A stretch of 64,000 nucleotides of DNA, taken from contig JAVJNS010000009.1 in the NCBI GenBank assembly GCA_040217155.1, positions 1 to 64,000 on the forward strand. Reading direction: 5' to 3'. The position numbers and the translations under genes were made by a program. The stretch is from Pelagibius sp040217155 (GTDB taxonomy: Bacteria > Pseudomonadota > Alphaproteobacteria > Kiloniellales > Kiloniellaceae). Below, in pieces: positions 32,684 to 41,553 of this stretch. Numbering within the stretch: the stretch's first letter is position 1; each line of letters opens with the position of its first letter. The notes beneath the pieces are model-generated. The model was given only the letters and a program-made list of their open reading frames with translations, was not told the origin of the DNA and did no database searches.

Positions 32684-33883
32684 CTAAGCCGAGTCTTCCA
32701 GAGCCTTCACGCCAGGCAGGGTCTTGCCTTCGAGCCATTCGAGGAAAGCGCCGCCGGCGGTCGAGACATAGGAGAAATCTTCCAGCACCCCGGCGTGGGC
32801 CAGCGCCGCCACGGTATCGCCGCCGCCGGCCACCGTCAGCAGCTTGGCGTCCCTGGTCAGCTTGGCCGCCGCCTGCGCCACGGTAATGGTCGCCGCGTCG
32901 AAGGGCGGAATCTCGAAGGCGCCGAGCGGGCCGTTCCACACCAAGGTCGCGCAGTCGCCAAGCCGCCGCGCCAGGTGCTCTGCCGTCGCCGGACCGACGT
33001 CGAGGATCATCTTGTCTTCCGGCACCGCCTTCACCGACACGGTCGCGCTGGGCGCGCCGGCCTTGAACTCGCCGGCCACCACCGCGTCGGTCGGCAGCAC
33101 CACGTCGCAGCCGGCGGCCTTCGCCTTGTCGAGAATTTCCTTAGCGGTGCCGGCCATGTCGTGCTCGCAGAGCGACTTGCCGACCTTCACGCCGACGGCG
33201 TTGAGGAAGGTGTTGGCCATGCCGCCGCCAATGACCAGCATGTCGACCCGGCTCACCAGGTTGCCGAGCAGGTCGAGTTTGGTGGAGATCTTGGCGCCGC
33301 CCACAACCGCCGCCAACGGGCGCTTGGGGTCCTCCAGCGCGGCGGCGAGGTGCTGCAGTTCTTCCTGCATCAATCGCCCGGCCGCGGAGGGCAGCAGGCG
33401 CGCCACACCCTCGGTCGAGGCATGGGCGCGGTGTGCTGCCGAAAAGGCGTCGTTCACATAAATGTCGCCCAAATCCGCCAGCGCTTGCGCGAAAGCCTTG
33501 TCGTTGGCTTCCTCGCCGGCATGGAAGCGCAGGTTTTCCAGCAGCGCCACGCCGCCCGCCGCCAAGCCGGCGGCAGCGGCTTCCGCCGGCGCGCCGACGC
33601 AGTCCTCGGCGAAGTCGATCTCCTGTCCCAGGACCGCGGCCACCGCCGGCACCAGCGGCCTTAGCGACAGCTCCGGATTCGGCTTGCCCTTGGGCCGCCC
33701 GAAGTGGGTCAGCAGCAGCACCTTGGCGCCCCTGGCCGTCAGATCACGGATCGTCGGCACCGCGCGCTCGATACGCGTCAGGTCGCTGACTTTGCCCCCG
33801 GACATGGGCACGTTGAAGTCGACGCGGACCAGCACGGTCTTGCCGGCGAGGTCGAGGTCGTCGAGGGTCTTGAAGGTCGGCAT
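32684..33883 (-). CDS. pgk: phosphoglycerate kinase
   Basis: This enzyme of glycolysis/gluconeogenesis interconverts 1,3-bisphosphoglycerate and 3-phosphoglycerate with ADP/ATP. The 399 residues are complete: VLVRVDFNVPMSGGKVSDLTRIERAVPTI, LLTHFGRPKGKP, LLENLRFHAGEEANDKAFA, AVVGGAKISTKLDLL and GGGDTVAALAHAG. The usual neighbours gap and fba are not present in the window. Confidence 0.98.
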   Translation of the reverse strand: MPTFKTLDDLDLAGKTVLVRVDFNVPMSGGKVSDLTRIERAVPTIRDLTARGAKVLLLTHFGRPKGKPNPELSLRPLVPAVAAVLGQEIDFAEDCVGAPAEAAAAGLAAGGVALLENLRFHAGEEANDKAFAQALADLGDIYVNDAFSAAHRAHASTEGVARLLPSAAGRLMQEELQHLAAALEDPKRPLAAVVGGAKISTKLDLLGNLVSRVDMLVIGGGMANTFLNAVGVKVGKSLCEHDMAGTAKEILDKAKAAGCDVVLPTDAVVAGEFKAGAPSATVSVKAVPEDKMILDVGPATAEHLARRLGDCATLVWNGPLGAFEIPPFDAATITVAQAAAKLTRDAKLLTVAGGGDTVAALAHAGVLEDFSYVSTAGGAFLEWLEGKTLPGVKALEDSA

Positions 33884-34003
33884 GACTCACTCACGAAAGC
33901 GAAGGTAGGAGGGACGACTGCGGGACGGGAGTCTTACGGAAGCGCAGCGGATCGGCAAGCGGCAAGGCGCGGGCCTCCCAACTGCCGCACCGACCCCGGT
34001 CCC

Positions 34004-35227
34004 CTACATGGCTTGTCCGGCGGCGTGGCCCGAGGACCAGGCCCACTGAAAATTATAGCCGCCGAGCCAGCCGGTGACGTCGAGGCATTCGCCAATGAAG
34101 TAGAGGCCGCGTACCTTCTTGGCCTCGAAGGTCTTGGAGGAGATCTCGCCGGTATCGATGCCGCCGGCGGTCACTTCAGCGGTGCGGAACCCTTCGGTGC
34201 CGCCGGGTTTGAGCCGCCAGCCGCTCAGCAGACTTGCGGTCGCTCGCAGCTTCTTGTCGGAGAGATCGGCGAGGCGCCCGTCGAGGCCGGCCTCATCGCA
34301 AAGCAGCAGCGCCAAACGGCGCGGCAGCAGTTCCGACAGCCAGGTCTGCAGTTCCTGCTTCGGCTTTTCCGCGCGCGCGGTGCGCAGCAGGTCGAAGGCG
34401 TCGCGGTCGGGCAACAGGTTGATCTCGACCTCCTGCCCGGGCTGCCAGTAGGAGGAGATCTGCAGAATCGCCGGGCCACTGAGGCCCCGATGGGTGAACA
34501 GCAGCGCCTCGCGGAAACGCGTCTTGCCGCAGGACACCACTGCCTCGGTCGAAACGCCGCTCAAGGGGCGCAATTTTTGCAGCACCAGCGGATCGAAGGT
34601 GAAAGGCACCAGCGCCGGGCGCGGCGGCACCACTGCGAGGCCGAACTGACGCGCCAGGTCATAGGCGAAACCGGTCGCCCCCATCTTGGGAATCGAGGGG
34701 CCACCGGTGGCGACAACCAGCGACGCGCTTTCGCAGTTGCCCCGGTTTGTTGTCACCTGGAACCGCTCGCTGTGTTTTCCGACTTCCGACACCTCGACAC
34801 CGGTTCTCAGTTCTGCGCCCGCCGCGGCACAATCGCCGAGCAGCATGTCGATGATCTGCTGGGACGAGCCATCGCAGAACAGCTGCCCCAGCGTCTTCTC
34901 ATGCCAGGCGATACCTTGGCGTGCGACCCGCGCGATGAAATCCCGCTGCGTGTAGCGCTTGAGCGCCGAGACGCAGAAGCGCGGGTTGGCCGAAAGAAAA
35001 TTCTCCGGCGCACAGTTCATGTTGGTGAAGTTGCACCGCCCACCGCCGGAAATCCGAATCTTTTCCGCCGGTTTGCTGGATCGCTCCAGCAGCAAAACCG
35101 AATGGCCGCGGCGCCCGGCCTCGACCGCCGCCATCAGGCCGGCGGCCCCGGCGCCGAGGACGATGACATCGAAAGAGCGCAAGAGGTTATTCAACCGGAT
35201 AGGGTCCTTCGGCAAAGCTCTCGGCAT
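34004..35227 (-). CDS. BaiN/HI0933-like FAD-dependent oxidoreductase
   Basis: The 407-residue flavoprotein begins with the dinucleotide fold FDVIVLGAGAAGLMAAVEAGRRGHSVLLLERSSKPAEKIRISGGGRCNFTNMN and ends with RGLYFIGECLDVTGWLGGYNFQWAWSSGHAAG, both typical of the BaiN/YhiN family. These are poorly characterised oxidoreductases. The ATG at 35227 (AAGGG upstream) overlaps the epimerase gene by 41 bases; a TTG at 35194 is an alternative. The overlap suggests coupled translation with the epimerase. Confidence 0.9.
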   Translation of the reverse strand: MPRALPKDPIRLNNLLRSFDVIVLGAGAAGLMAAVEAGRRGHSVLLLERSSKPAEKIRISGGGRCNFTNMNCAPENFLSANPRFCVSALKRYTQRDFIARVARQGIAWHEKTLGQLFCDGSSQQIIDMLLGDCAAAGAELRTGVEVSEVGKHSERFQVTTNRGNCESASLVVATGGPSIPKMGATGFAYDLARQFGLAVVPPRPALVPFTFDPLVLQKLRPLSGVSTEAVVSCGKTRFREALLFTHRGLSGPAILQISSYWQPGQEVEINLLPDRDAFDLLRTARAEKPKQELQTWLSELLPRRLALLLCDEAGLDGRLADLSDKKLRATASLLSGWRLKPGGTEGFRTAEVTAGGIDTGEISSKTFEAKKVRGLYFIGECLDVTGWLGGYNFQWAWSSGHAAGQAM

Positions 35228-36170
35228 GGTAGCCCTTGGACCCTATGGCCCGGGTCAAGGGACTGCCCAGATCCCGCCCCGCCGCGAGCTCGGAAACGAT
35301 GCGGGCGAAGTCGTAACGGGGCTGCCAGCCCAGCTGATCGCGCGCCTTTGCGTTCACATAGACCCGGTCGAGGCTGGGGAACATCCGCCAACCACGCGCG
35401 GCGTAGACCGCCTCATAGTCGGGCACGCAGCGCCGCACCGCCGCCGGCGCAGCGGATCGCACCGCCGCCATGTCCTGCAGCCGGAAGGGCGCGGTTGCGC
35501 TGACGATGTAACGGGCGAAACCGATAGCTTCGGCCCGCTCGGCCGCCAGCAGATGGGCACTCACCACATCCTCGATATCGATGCGCCTGAAGAGATATTC
35601 ATTCGCTTTCACGTTCGCGTCGGCATAACTTTCCCGCATTGCCTTATTGTCGTCGGGCTCGGGAAAGAAACGCGAGGTCCGCAGCACCATACTGGGGAGA
35701 CCGAAGCGGCGATGGAAGAGCTGGCAAAGGTCTTCCGCCGCCGCCTTGGTGACGCCGTAGATGTTCTTGGGTATCGGCACGACGTCCTCGGTTACCCAAA
35801 CCGCGGGCCCGCCGGGCGGCGGCACCAGGGCGTCACCAAAGACGCTGGTAGTGCTGGTGAACACGAAACGCCCGACCTCCGCCGCCACCGACTCCTCCAG
35901 CAGGTTGAGCGTGCCGGTGATATTGGTATCGACGAAGTCCTGGCGGCTGTGTGTGGCGACGTGGGGCTTGTGCAGGGTGGCCGCGTGGTAGACGGTGGCG
36001 ACGTCGCACAGGCAAGCGCGCACGAAGGTGCGCTCCGCCAGGGAACCGACGTGGGTGGTGTAGGGTGATGCCAGGATATCGAGGCCGGCAACCTCATTTC
36101 CGCGCTCCCGCAGAGTGCGGACCAACGCCTCACCCAAATGGCCGGCGCTTCCGGTGACCAGAACTTTCAT
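35187..36170 (-). CDS. NAD-dependent epimerase/dehydratase
   Basis: The 327-residue short-chain dehydrogenase-type protein has VLVTGSAGHLGEALV, FTSTTSVFGDALV, and the YxxxK catalytic pair in IYGVTKAAAEDL. It ends with a C-terminal substrate region. It resembles UDP-glucose 4-epimerase relatives, but the sugar substrate is unknown. The start at 36170 is preferred because the alternative ATG at 36209 overlaps the divergent gene start. Confidence 0.9.
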   Translation of the reverse strand: MKVLVTGSAGHLGEALVRTLRERGNEVAGLDILASPYTTHVGSLAERTFVRACLCDVATVYHAATLHKPHVATHSRQDFVDTNITGTLNLLEESVAAEVGRFVFTSTTSVFGDALVPPPGGPAVWVTEDVVPIPKNIYGVTKAAAEDLCQLFHRRFGLPSMVLRTSRFFPEPDDNKAMRESYADANVKANEYLFRRIDIEDVVSAHLLAAERAEAIGFARYIVSATAPFRLQDMAAVRSAAPAAVRRCVPDYEAVYAARGWRMFPSLDRVYVNAKARDQLGWQPRYDFARIVSELAAGRDLGSPLTRAIGSKGYHAESFAEGPYPVE

Positions 36171-36207
36171 GCGCGACTCTGCGTTCCAGGGAATCCGAGC
36201 ACGCACC

Positions 36208-36588
36208 ATGACCGACCCGACCGCCGACGACCAGAGCTTGATGGCCGCCCTGCGCCAGGAACTGACCGCCTGCGCCGGCCGAGGCGAGACGGTGACCTAC
36301 CGCGACCTCGCCGCACGGGTCGACTTTCCTGGCCCGCATAGCATCCATCGCCTGACCGAATTGCTGGAGCAGCTCATCAGAGAGGACCACTCGGCCGGTC
36401 GGCCGCTGCTGGCGACACTGGCGGTCAGCCGCGCCCAGAAGGGTATGCCCGGGCGCGGGTTTTTCCAATTGCTAACCGAGCTCGGCCGCTACCGCGGCCC
36501 CGACCAGGGGGCCGAGGCAGCCGCCCACCATGCCCGCGAGCGGGAAGCGGCCCGGGTGCACTGGGCCGCCCGGCCGCCCCGCGACTAG
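36208..36588 (+). CDS. conserved-looking hypothetical protein (126 aa)
   Basis: The product is a soluble, mostly helical protein with TACAGRGETVTYRDLAARVDFPGPHSIHRLTELLEQLIREDHSAGRPLLATLAVSRAQKGMPGRGFFQLLTELGRY. The pattern looks conserved, with a possible winged-helix-like fold, but I cannot name a family. The ATG at 36208 is 37 bases from the divergent epimerase start. The C-terminal tail is Ala/Arg/His-rich. The function is unknown. Confidence 0.7.
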   Translation: MTDPTADDQSLMAALRQELTACAGRGETVTYRDLAARVDFPGPHSIHRLTELLEQLIREDHSAGRPLLATLAVSRAQKGMPGRGFFQLLTELGRYRGPDQGAEAAAHHAREREAARVHWAARPPRD

Positions 36589-36655
36589 GGGCGGCGAAGG
36601 CGTTGGCCTATGCTATGCTGGGAGACTCGGATTTTCACTGGAAGGAGTGCCTGCT

Positions 36656-37378
36656 TTGTCCCGTGAGGCGGCCCAGGCGAAGAAGAATGCGGCGGCCCCG
36701 ACCGTCTCGCGCCTGCCGCGCGGCGCGCGGCGCCAGCGCCTTATCGAAGAAGCCGCGGTCTTCTTCGCGGAAGTCGGCTTCGAGGGAACCACGCGCGCCC
36801 TGGCGGAACGCCTGGAAGTCACTCAGGCCCTGATTTACCGCTATTTCTCGTCCAAGCAGGAACTGATCGACGCGACCCTGTCTGCCGTCTTCAGTGACCG
36901 CTGGGATCCGGCCTGGGATGGTCTGCTGGCCGACCGGCGGCTTCCCCTGGCCGAACGCCTGTCAACATTCTACTGCGCCTATCACGCGCGCAGCACCGCG
37001 ATGACGATGCGGTTGTTCGTCCGCGCCGGCCTCGATGGACAGACCCTGCCGGGACGTCACGGCGCCCGCCTCACCGACCGCATCTTCGTACCGGTCATCA
37101 CGGCCCTGCGCGAAGAAGCCGGGCTGCCCGATTTTTCCCAGAAACCGATGACGCGCGGCGAACGCGAGCTGGCCATGACACTGCACGGGGCGGTGATCTT
37201 TCTCGGCATCCGCAAGCACGTCTATCAAATGCCGATGCCGGCGAGCGTCGACGATGTGATCCGCCTGCAGGTCGGCACCTTTGTCGAAGGTGCGAGACAC
37301 AGCATCAAAATGCTGGACACCGCGGGCGGCGACTCCTCCCTGGCGGTGCCGCAGTTGAGACCGCGCAACCGCCGTTAG
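36656..37378 (+). CDS. TetR family transcriptional regulator
   Basis: The 240-residue protein has an N-terminal TetR DNA-binding domain (RGARRQRLIEEAAVFFAEVGFEGTTRALAERLEVTQALIYRYFSSKQELIDATLSAVF), then a helical ligand domain. The TTG start at 36656 has AAGGAG at ideal spacing. It ends 12 bases from the convergent P460 gene. TetR proteins bind palindromes, and a perfect 30-bp one lies about 0.9 kb away before the cupredoxin and chromate genes, making this a candidate regulator of them; that link is inferred. Confidence 0.93.
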   Translation: MSREAAQAKKNAAAPTVSRLPRGARRQRLIEEAAVFFAEVGFEGTTRALAERLEVTQALIYRYFSSKQELIDATLSAVFSDRWDPAWDGLLADRRLPLAERLSTFYCAYHARSTAMTMRLFVRAGLDGQTLPGRHGARLTDRIFVPVITALREEAGLPDFSQKPMTRGERELAMTLHGAVIFLGIRKHVYQMPMPASVDDVIRLQVGTFVEGARHSIKMLDTAGGDSSLAVPQLRPRNRR

Positions 37379-37390
37379 CGCGCGACCGGG

Positions 37391-37915
37391 TTATTTATCC
37401 AGCACGTACTTGAAGAAGGTGAAGGTATAGTCGCGTTCGGACCGTGACTGGTGGCAGGAAAAACACCCCTCGTAGCGCGCCGGATCACTGTGCTTCAGAG
37501 CGCCGTCGGTGCCGAACCAGGCGTAATCCCAATCTCCGTTTCGCTTCTCCGCCGGATAGTCGGCGCCCCAGCCGGACTGTTTTTCCATGACAAAGACGTT
37601 GGTGATCTCGTCGGTCGCAATGAAGCGGCCCTCCGCGTCCCGTTTTGGTTCTTCACCCTCCAACTCGATCTGGTGGTCTTCCATGATCAGCACCGTCCCC
37701 TGGGGAAGCTCTTCGCCGGGTGCAGCCGCTTCAAGCGCCGCGGCATTCACGTAGAAGACCCGTTTGATCTTGCGGTCCGGGCGATCGACATCCAGATAGC
37801 GGACAAAGGAATCGCCATAGCCTCGCGGAAAGCCAATGCGCTCCGGTCCGGCAGTCGCACCGCCGGCCGACAGCAGGAGCACCGCAGAAAGCGTGAACGT
37901 GATTGCGCGCAGCAT
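37391..37915 (-). CDS. cytochrome P460 family protein, periplasmic
   Basis: The 174-residue protein has a signal peptide (MLRAITFTLSAVLLLSAGGATA) and a C-terminal c-type heme motif CFSCH (C151, C154, H155). The rest fits P460: beta-rich with NVFVMEKQSGWGADYP and YAWFGTDGALKHSDPARYEGCFSCH. Cytochromes P460 carry a heme crosslinked to a lysine and oxidise hydroxylamine and NO in ammonia oxidisers; K112 is a possible crosslink. Without the other nitrification genes a detoxification role is more likely. The ATG follows AAGGAG. It follows the cupredoxin gene by 11 bases, so the two form an operon. Confidence 0.85.
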   Translation of the reverse strand: MLRAITFTLSAVLLLSAGGATAGPERIGFPRGYGDSFVRYLDVDRPDRKIKRVFYVNAAALEAAAPGEELPQGTVLIMEDHQIELEGEEPKRDAEGRFIATDEITNVFVMEKQSGWGADYPAEKRNGDWDYAWFGTDGALKHSDPARYEGCFSCHQSRSERDYTFTFFKYVLDK

Positions 37916-37926
37916 AGCCAACTCCT

Positions 37927-38244
37927 TTAGGGACGCACCAAGACTTCGATGTGCATCTGCGGATGAATAACGCATTCCACCTCGAAGCGGCCGGGCTTGC
38001 CGAGCGGCAGCACCGTGGTGGCGCCCGGCACCTGCTTGCCCAGGTCGACGCCATGGCCGGCGGTCGGCACGAAGACGTCGTGATCCACCGCGTCGTCGTT
38101 CACAAAGACAAGCACATCGCCGACGCGGGCCTCGATTTTCGAGGGGCTGTAGTCGGCGCCTTCCATCTGGACGACGACCTCCGCCGCCCCGGCAGCCGAT
38201 GGCATGGTGAGAGCCATGACGATAGGAGCGAGATAGCGGTACAT
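37927..38244 (-). CDS. cupredoxin (type 1 copper), periplasmic
   Basis: The 105-residue protein has a signal peptide, then a plastocyanin-like fold. The likely copper ligands are H55 (AVDHDVFV), C91, H94 and M97 in VECVIHPQMHIEVLV. It is probably a soluble periplasmic electron carrier. The ATG follows AGGGAGA. It is the first gene of a pair with P460 and likely exchanges electrons with it. The upstream region holds the 30-bp palindrome. Confidence 0.92.
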   Translation of the reverse strand: MYRYLAPIVMALTMPSAAGAAEVVVQMEGADYSPSKIEARVGDVLVFVNDDAVDHDVFVPTAGHGVDLGKQVPGATTVLPLGKPGRFEVECVIHPQMHIEVLVRP

Positions 38245-38295
38245 GGATGTTCTCCCTGCTGCCTGACCGGAACCATGGACAGCTTCCGCCTTCCG

Positions 38296-38325
38296 TCACT
38301 AAGTTGTCAATTGACAACTTAGTGA
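38296..38325. promoter_or_regulatory. perfect 30-bp palindrome between cupredoxin and chromate genes
   Basis: The arm TCACTAAGTTGTCAA (38296-38310) is followed directly by its exact reverse complement (38311-38325). It is a strong dimeric-regulator site in the 249-base gap between divergent operons. A related half-site, TTGACAACG, recurs at 38382-38390. Confidence 0.85.
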
Positions 38326-38493
38326 TACCGCCGTGCCGCGAAAGCGGTACAAGGATCAGGCGCCGCCACGCTCAATCCGGCTTGACAACGTACCCGATCG
38401 CGCGCCCATATATCGCTTCTGGGGGTACGCGATCTCCCCATCAGGCATCTGCCCAAGCATCGCGTTCTGATCCTGCTTGGGAGGAACGCGCTT

Positions 38494-39321
38494 ATGCCTG
38501 CAACGATTGTGATCCCACCTTCCGATCTTTGGTCCCGCGTCGGCACGCCGGCTTGCCCGGTTATCATCGACGCCCGTACGGACGAGGATTTCGATGCCGA
38601 TCCGCGCCTTATTCCCTCGGCGGCTCGCTTCGCCGGCCTGCGCGCCGCCGATTGGGCCGACGACTTCGCAGGCTGCCAGGTCGTCGTCTACTGTGATCGC
38701 GGCCTGAAGATCAGCCAGGGGGCGGCGGCCTGGCTGCGCCATGCCGGCGCCGAAACCGAATCGCTCGACGGCGGCTTCCAGGGCTGGCGCGCGGCCGGCC
38801 TGCCGCTCATACCCTACAGCCGCCTGCCGCCGCGCGACGCCGAGGGCCGCACGCTTTGGGTCACTCGCGCGCGGCCCAAGATCGATCGCATCGCCTGTCC
38901 CTGGCTGATCCGCCGCTTCGTCGATCCTTCCGCCGTCTTCCTCTTTGTCGCGGCGGAGGAAGTCGCAGCGGTCGCCGAGCGCTTCGACGCCACGGCCTTC
39001 GATATCGAAGACGTGTTCTGGAGCCATCACGGCGATGGCTGCACCTTCGATACCATGGTTGAAGCTTTTGGACTCACGAGCGAAGCGCTGCTGCGCCTCG
39101 CCACCATCGTGCGCGGCGCCGACACCGGGCGGCTCGATCTCGCCCCGGAGTCCGCTGGCCTGCTTGCCGCATCGCTTGGCCTTTCTCAGGCCTACTACGA
39201 CGACCTGGCGCAACTCGATGCCGGCATGGCGCTCTATGACGCGTTCTATCGCTGGGCCCGCGACGCTGCCGGGGAGACGCACTCTTGGCCCGCCGCGCAA
39301 CGGGAAGCCGCGCATGTCTGA
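38494..39321 (+). CDS. chrB: rhodanese-ChrB fusion, chromate resistance protein
   Basis: The 275-residue protein joins an N-terminal rhodanese domain (CPVIIDARTDEDFD, loop VVVYCDRGLKISQGAAAWLRHAG, GGFQGWRAAGLPL) to a C-terminal ChrB domain (TRARPKIDRIACPWLIRRFVDPSAVFLFV, ATAFDIEDVFWSHHGDGCTFDTMVEAFG). ChrB proteins regulate or assist chromate efflux. The rhodanese loop keeps a cysteine, so sulfurtransferase activity is possible. Its TGA overlaps the chrA ATG, so they are coupled. Confidence 0.92.
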   Translation: MPATIVIPPSDLWSRVGTPACPVIIDARTDEDFDADPRLIPSAARFAGLRAADWADDFAGCQVVVYCDRGLKISQGAAAWLRHAGAETESLDGGFQGWRAAGLPLIPYSRLPPRDAEGRTLWVTRARPKIDRIACPWLIRRFVDPSAVFLFVAAEEVAAVAERFDATAFDIEDVFWSHHGDGCTFDTMVEAFGLTSEALLRLATIVRGADTGRLDLAPESAGLLAASLGLSQAYYDDLAQLDAGMALYDAFYRWARDAAGETHSWPAAQREAAHV

Positions 39322-40726
39322 GGCCGCCGCAAGGGATCTGCCGGCGCTCGGCGCCGATGGCCGCGCTTGGCCGGCGTTCGGCGAAGCCATCACGGTGTGG
39401 GCCCGTGTGGCGCTGCTGAGTTTCGGCGGGCCGGCCGGACAAATCGCCGTGATGCACCGCATCCTGGTCGAGGAAAAGCGCTGGCTCGGAGAGGCGCGGT
39501 TCCTCCACGCGCTCAATTTCTGCATGCTGCTGCCGGGGCCGGAAGCCCAGCAGCTCGCGGTCTACATCGGTTGGTTGCTGCACCGCACCGCCGGCGGTCT
39601 GATTGCCGGCCTGCTCTTTGTGCTGCCCGGATTGATCGCCATCATGGGCCTCAGCATCGTCTACGCGCTCTACGGCGACATCGGCCTGGTCGCTGCGCTG
39701 TTCTTCGGCCTCAAGGCGGCGGTGCTGGCCATCGTCCTGCAGGCGGTGGTGCGGATCGGCAGGCGCGCCCTGCGGAACGGGATTATGATAGCCTTGGCGA
39801 CCGCTTCCTTCGTCGCCATCTTCTTCTTCGACGTACCCTTCCCGGCGATCATCTTGGCGGCCGGGCTGATCGGATTTCTCGGCGGACGGCAGGGTCTGCC
39901 GGCCTTTGCCGCCAACGGCGGGCACGGCGCGTCAGGCGCCAGCAATGTCATGGACGGCGAGACGATCCTGGGCGCGGAGATTCCCAGCCATGCCCGCCCC
40001 GACAGGGCGTGGTCGATCAAAATCGCGACGGTTCTGCTGTCGCTCTGGATCGGGCCGACGATCGCCCTCGTCGCCGTGCTCGGACCCAATCACGTTTTCA
40101 GCGAGATCTCTGTCTTTTTCAGCCAGATGGCGGTGGTGACTTTCGGTGGCGCCTATGCGGTTTTGGCCTACGTCGCCCAGGCCGCCGTCGAGACCTACGG
40201 CTGGCTGGCGCCCGGCGAGATGCTCGACGGACTTGGAATGGCCGAGACCACGCCCGGGCCGCTCATCATGGTCACCCAGTTCGTCGGTTTCATGGGCGCC
40301 TTTCGCAGCCCCGGCGACCTGCCGCCCTTGCTGGCCGCCGCCCTGGGCGGTCTGCTGACCACCTGGGTCACCTTCACGCCCTGCTTTCTCTGGATCCTTC
40401 TCGGCGGCCCCCATGTAGAGCGGCTGCGTGGGAACCCGGCGCTCTCGGCAGCGCTGACCGTGATCACCGCGGCGGTGGTGGGGGTGATCCTCAATCTCGC
40501 CCTGTGGTTCGCCCTGCATGTCCTGTTCCGCCGGGTGGAGCGCTTCGACGGTTGGGGTCTCCACCTTGCCGTGCCGGACCTTTCCACGCTGGACTGGGCG
40601 GCGGCGGCACTGGCCGCAGCAGCATTGCTCGCCGTGTTCCGCTTCAAGACCGGCACCCCGGCGCTGCTGGCCGGTGCCGCGCTGTTGGGCGTGGCGCTAC
40701 ACGTCACTGGAATAGCCGCTTTGTGA
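39314..40726 (+). CDS. chrA: chromate transporter ChrA
   Basis: The 470-residue membrane protein has two homologous halves of the CHR family: FGGPAGQIAVMHRILVEEKRWLGEARFLHALNFCMLLPGPEAQQLAVYIGWLLH in the first and VTFGGAYAVLAYVAQAAVETYGWLAPGEMLDGLGMAETTPGPLIMVTQFVGFM in the second. CHR proteins expel chromate by proton antiport. It starts inside the chrB stop codon region. About ten or more membrane helices are visible. Substrates other than chromate are possible for some family members. Confidence 0.95.
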   Translation: MSEAAARDLPALGADGRAWPAFGEAITVWARVALLSFGGPAGQIAVMHRILVEEKRWLGEARFLHALNFCMLLPGPEAQQLAVYIGWLLHRTAGGLIAGLLFVLPGLIAIMGLSIVYALYGDIGLVAALFFGLKAAVLAIVLQAVVRIGRRALRNGIMIALATASFVAIFFFDVPFPAIILAAGLIGFLGGRQGLPAFAANGGHGASGASNVMDGETILGAEIPSHARPDRAWSIKIATVLLSLWIGPTIALVAVLGPNHVFSEISVFFSQMAVVTFGGAYAVLAYVAQAAVETYGWLAPGEMLDGLGMAETTPGPLIMVTQFVGFMGAFRSPGDLPPLLAAALGGLLTTWVTFTPCFLWILLGGPHVERLRGNPALSAALTVITAAVVGVILNLALWFALHVLFRRVERFDGWGLHLAVPDLSTLDWAAAALAAAALLAVFRFKTGTPALLAGAALLGVALHVTGIAAL

Positions 40727-40738
40727 GGCGCGGCGCCA

Positions 40739-41425
40739 TCACCCCATGGCGGCCTCACTCTGAGCATTGCGGTGGCTGGCCTGGTCGATGCGCAGCGTGA
40801 CCAGCGCGGTGCCGATCCAGGCGGCATTATAGAGCAAGCCGCAGATCAGCATGAACTCGCCGGGGACCGGGCCGATGGCGGCGCGCTCCACCAGTTCGGC
40901 GAAACTGGCCACCGGCGTTGGATGGATGACGATCTTGCCCGAATAGGCGACGGTCTGGATCAGCAGGATCCAGACGTAGTTACGCCGCAGTCTGCGGCCC
41001 ATCGCCCGCATGAAGGTGATGTGATAGCGCGGCCGCATGTAGTCATCGGCCAGGGTATCCTGCCAATGCTCCTCGGTATGCAGATCGCCCTCGCGCAGCA
41101 TCGGCGCGTAAAAGTGCGTCTCCATCCAGCGCGCCCGGGCCCGCCAGACGTTGAAGTAGCGATAGCGCCGCGCCTCCAGGGTCAGGAAGAGCGTCACCAG
41201 GATTCCGACCAGAACCAGCGGCACCGGCGAGGCCGCGGTCGAGGAGAAGGTAATGGAAAGGGCGATGCCCAGCGTGACCACCGACCAGTTTGTCGTATTG
41301 TCCAGGCGGGTGCGCCAGATCGTGCTGCGATACACTTCGGCCCTGTAGAGATGCGCCAGCGCGCCGATATCGGCCGTACTGAAGTTCCGAGGCTGTTCCG
41401 GCAGTTCCTCAAGTGGCATGGCCAC
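40739..41425 (-). CDS. DUF2270 membrane protein
   Basis: The 228-residue protein has a soluble N-terminus (LYRAEVYRSTIWRTRLDNTTNWSVVTLGIALSITFS), two close helices, the motif LEARRYRYFNVWRARARWMETHFYAPML, and more hydrophobic segments towards the C-terminus, matching DUF2270. The function is unknown. The GTG at 41425 has GGAGG seven bases upstream and is preferred to the ATG at 41419. It is convergent with chrA, 12 bases apart, so it is not part of that operon. Confidence 0.85.
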   Translation of the reverse strand: MAMPLEELPEQPRNFSTADIGALAHLYRAEVYRSTIWRTRLDNTTNWSVVTLGIALSITFSSTAASPVPLVLVGILVTLFLTLEARRYRYFNVWRARARWMETHFYAPMLREGDLHTEEHWQDTLADDYMRPRYHITFMRAMGRRLRRNYVWILLIQTVAYSGKIVIHPTPVASFAELVERAAIGPVPGEFMLICGLLYNAAWIGTALVTLRIDQASHRNAQSEAAMG

Positions 41426-41553
41426 GGTTGTCCCTCCCCATATCCGCTGCTTTTGCGCGCAGCCTAGCACCGAATCAGGCGAAACGCAGAATCGACGCGC
41501 CGAGGGGTCTTGCCCTAGAGTGGCCGCGCCGCCGGCTCAGGAGATAAGCGTCG

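Noticed and set aside
33704..35503. 599-codon plus-strand frame opposite pgk and the flavoprotein gene
   Set aside because: It spans two genes with clear motifs on the other strand and has no domain of its own.
38382..38414. Promoter of chrB
   Set aside because: TTGACA followed by CATATA is visible, but the spacing of 19 bases or more is outside the usual range, so it is not called.
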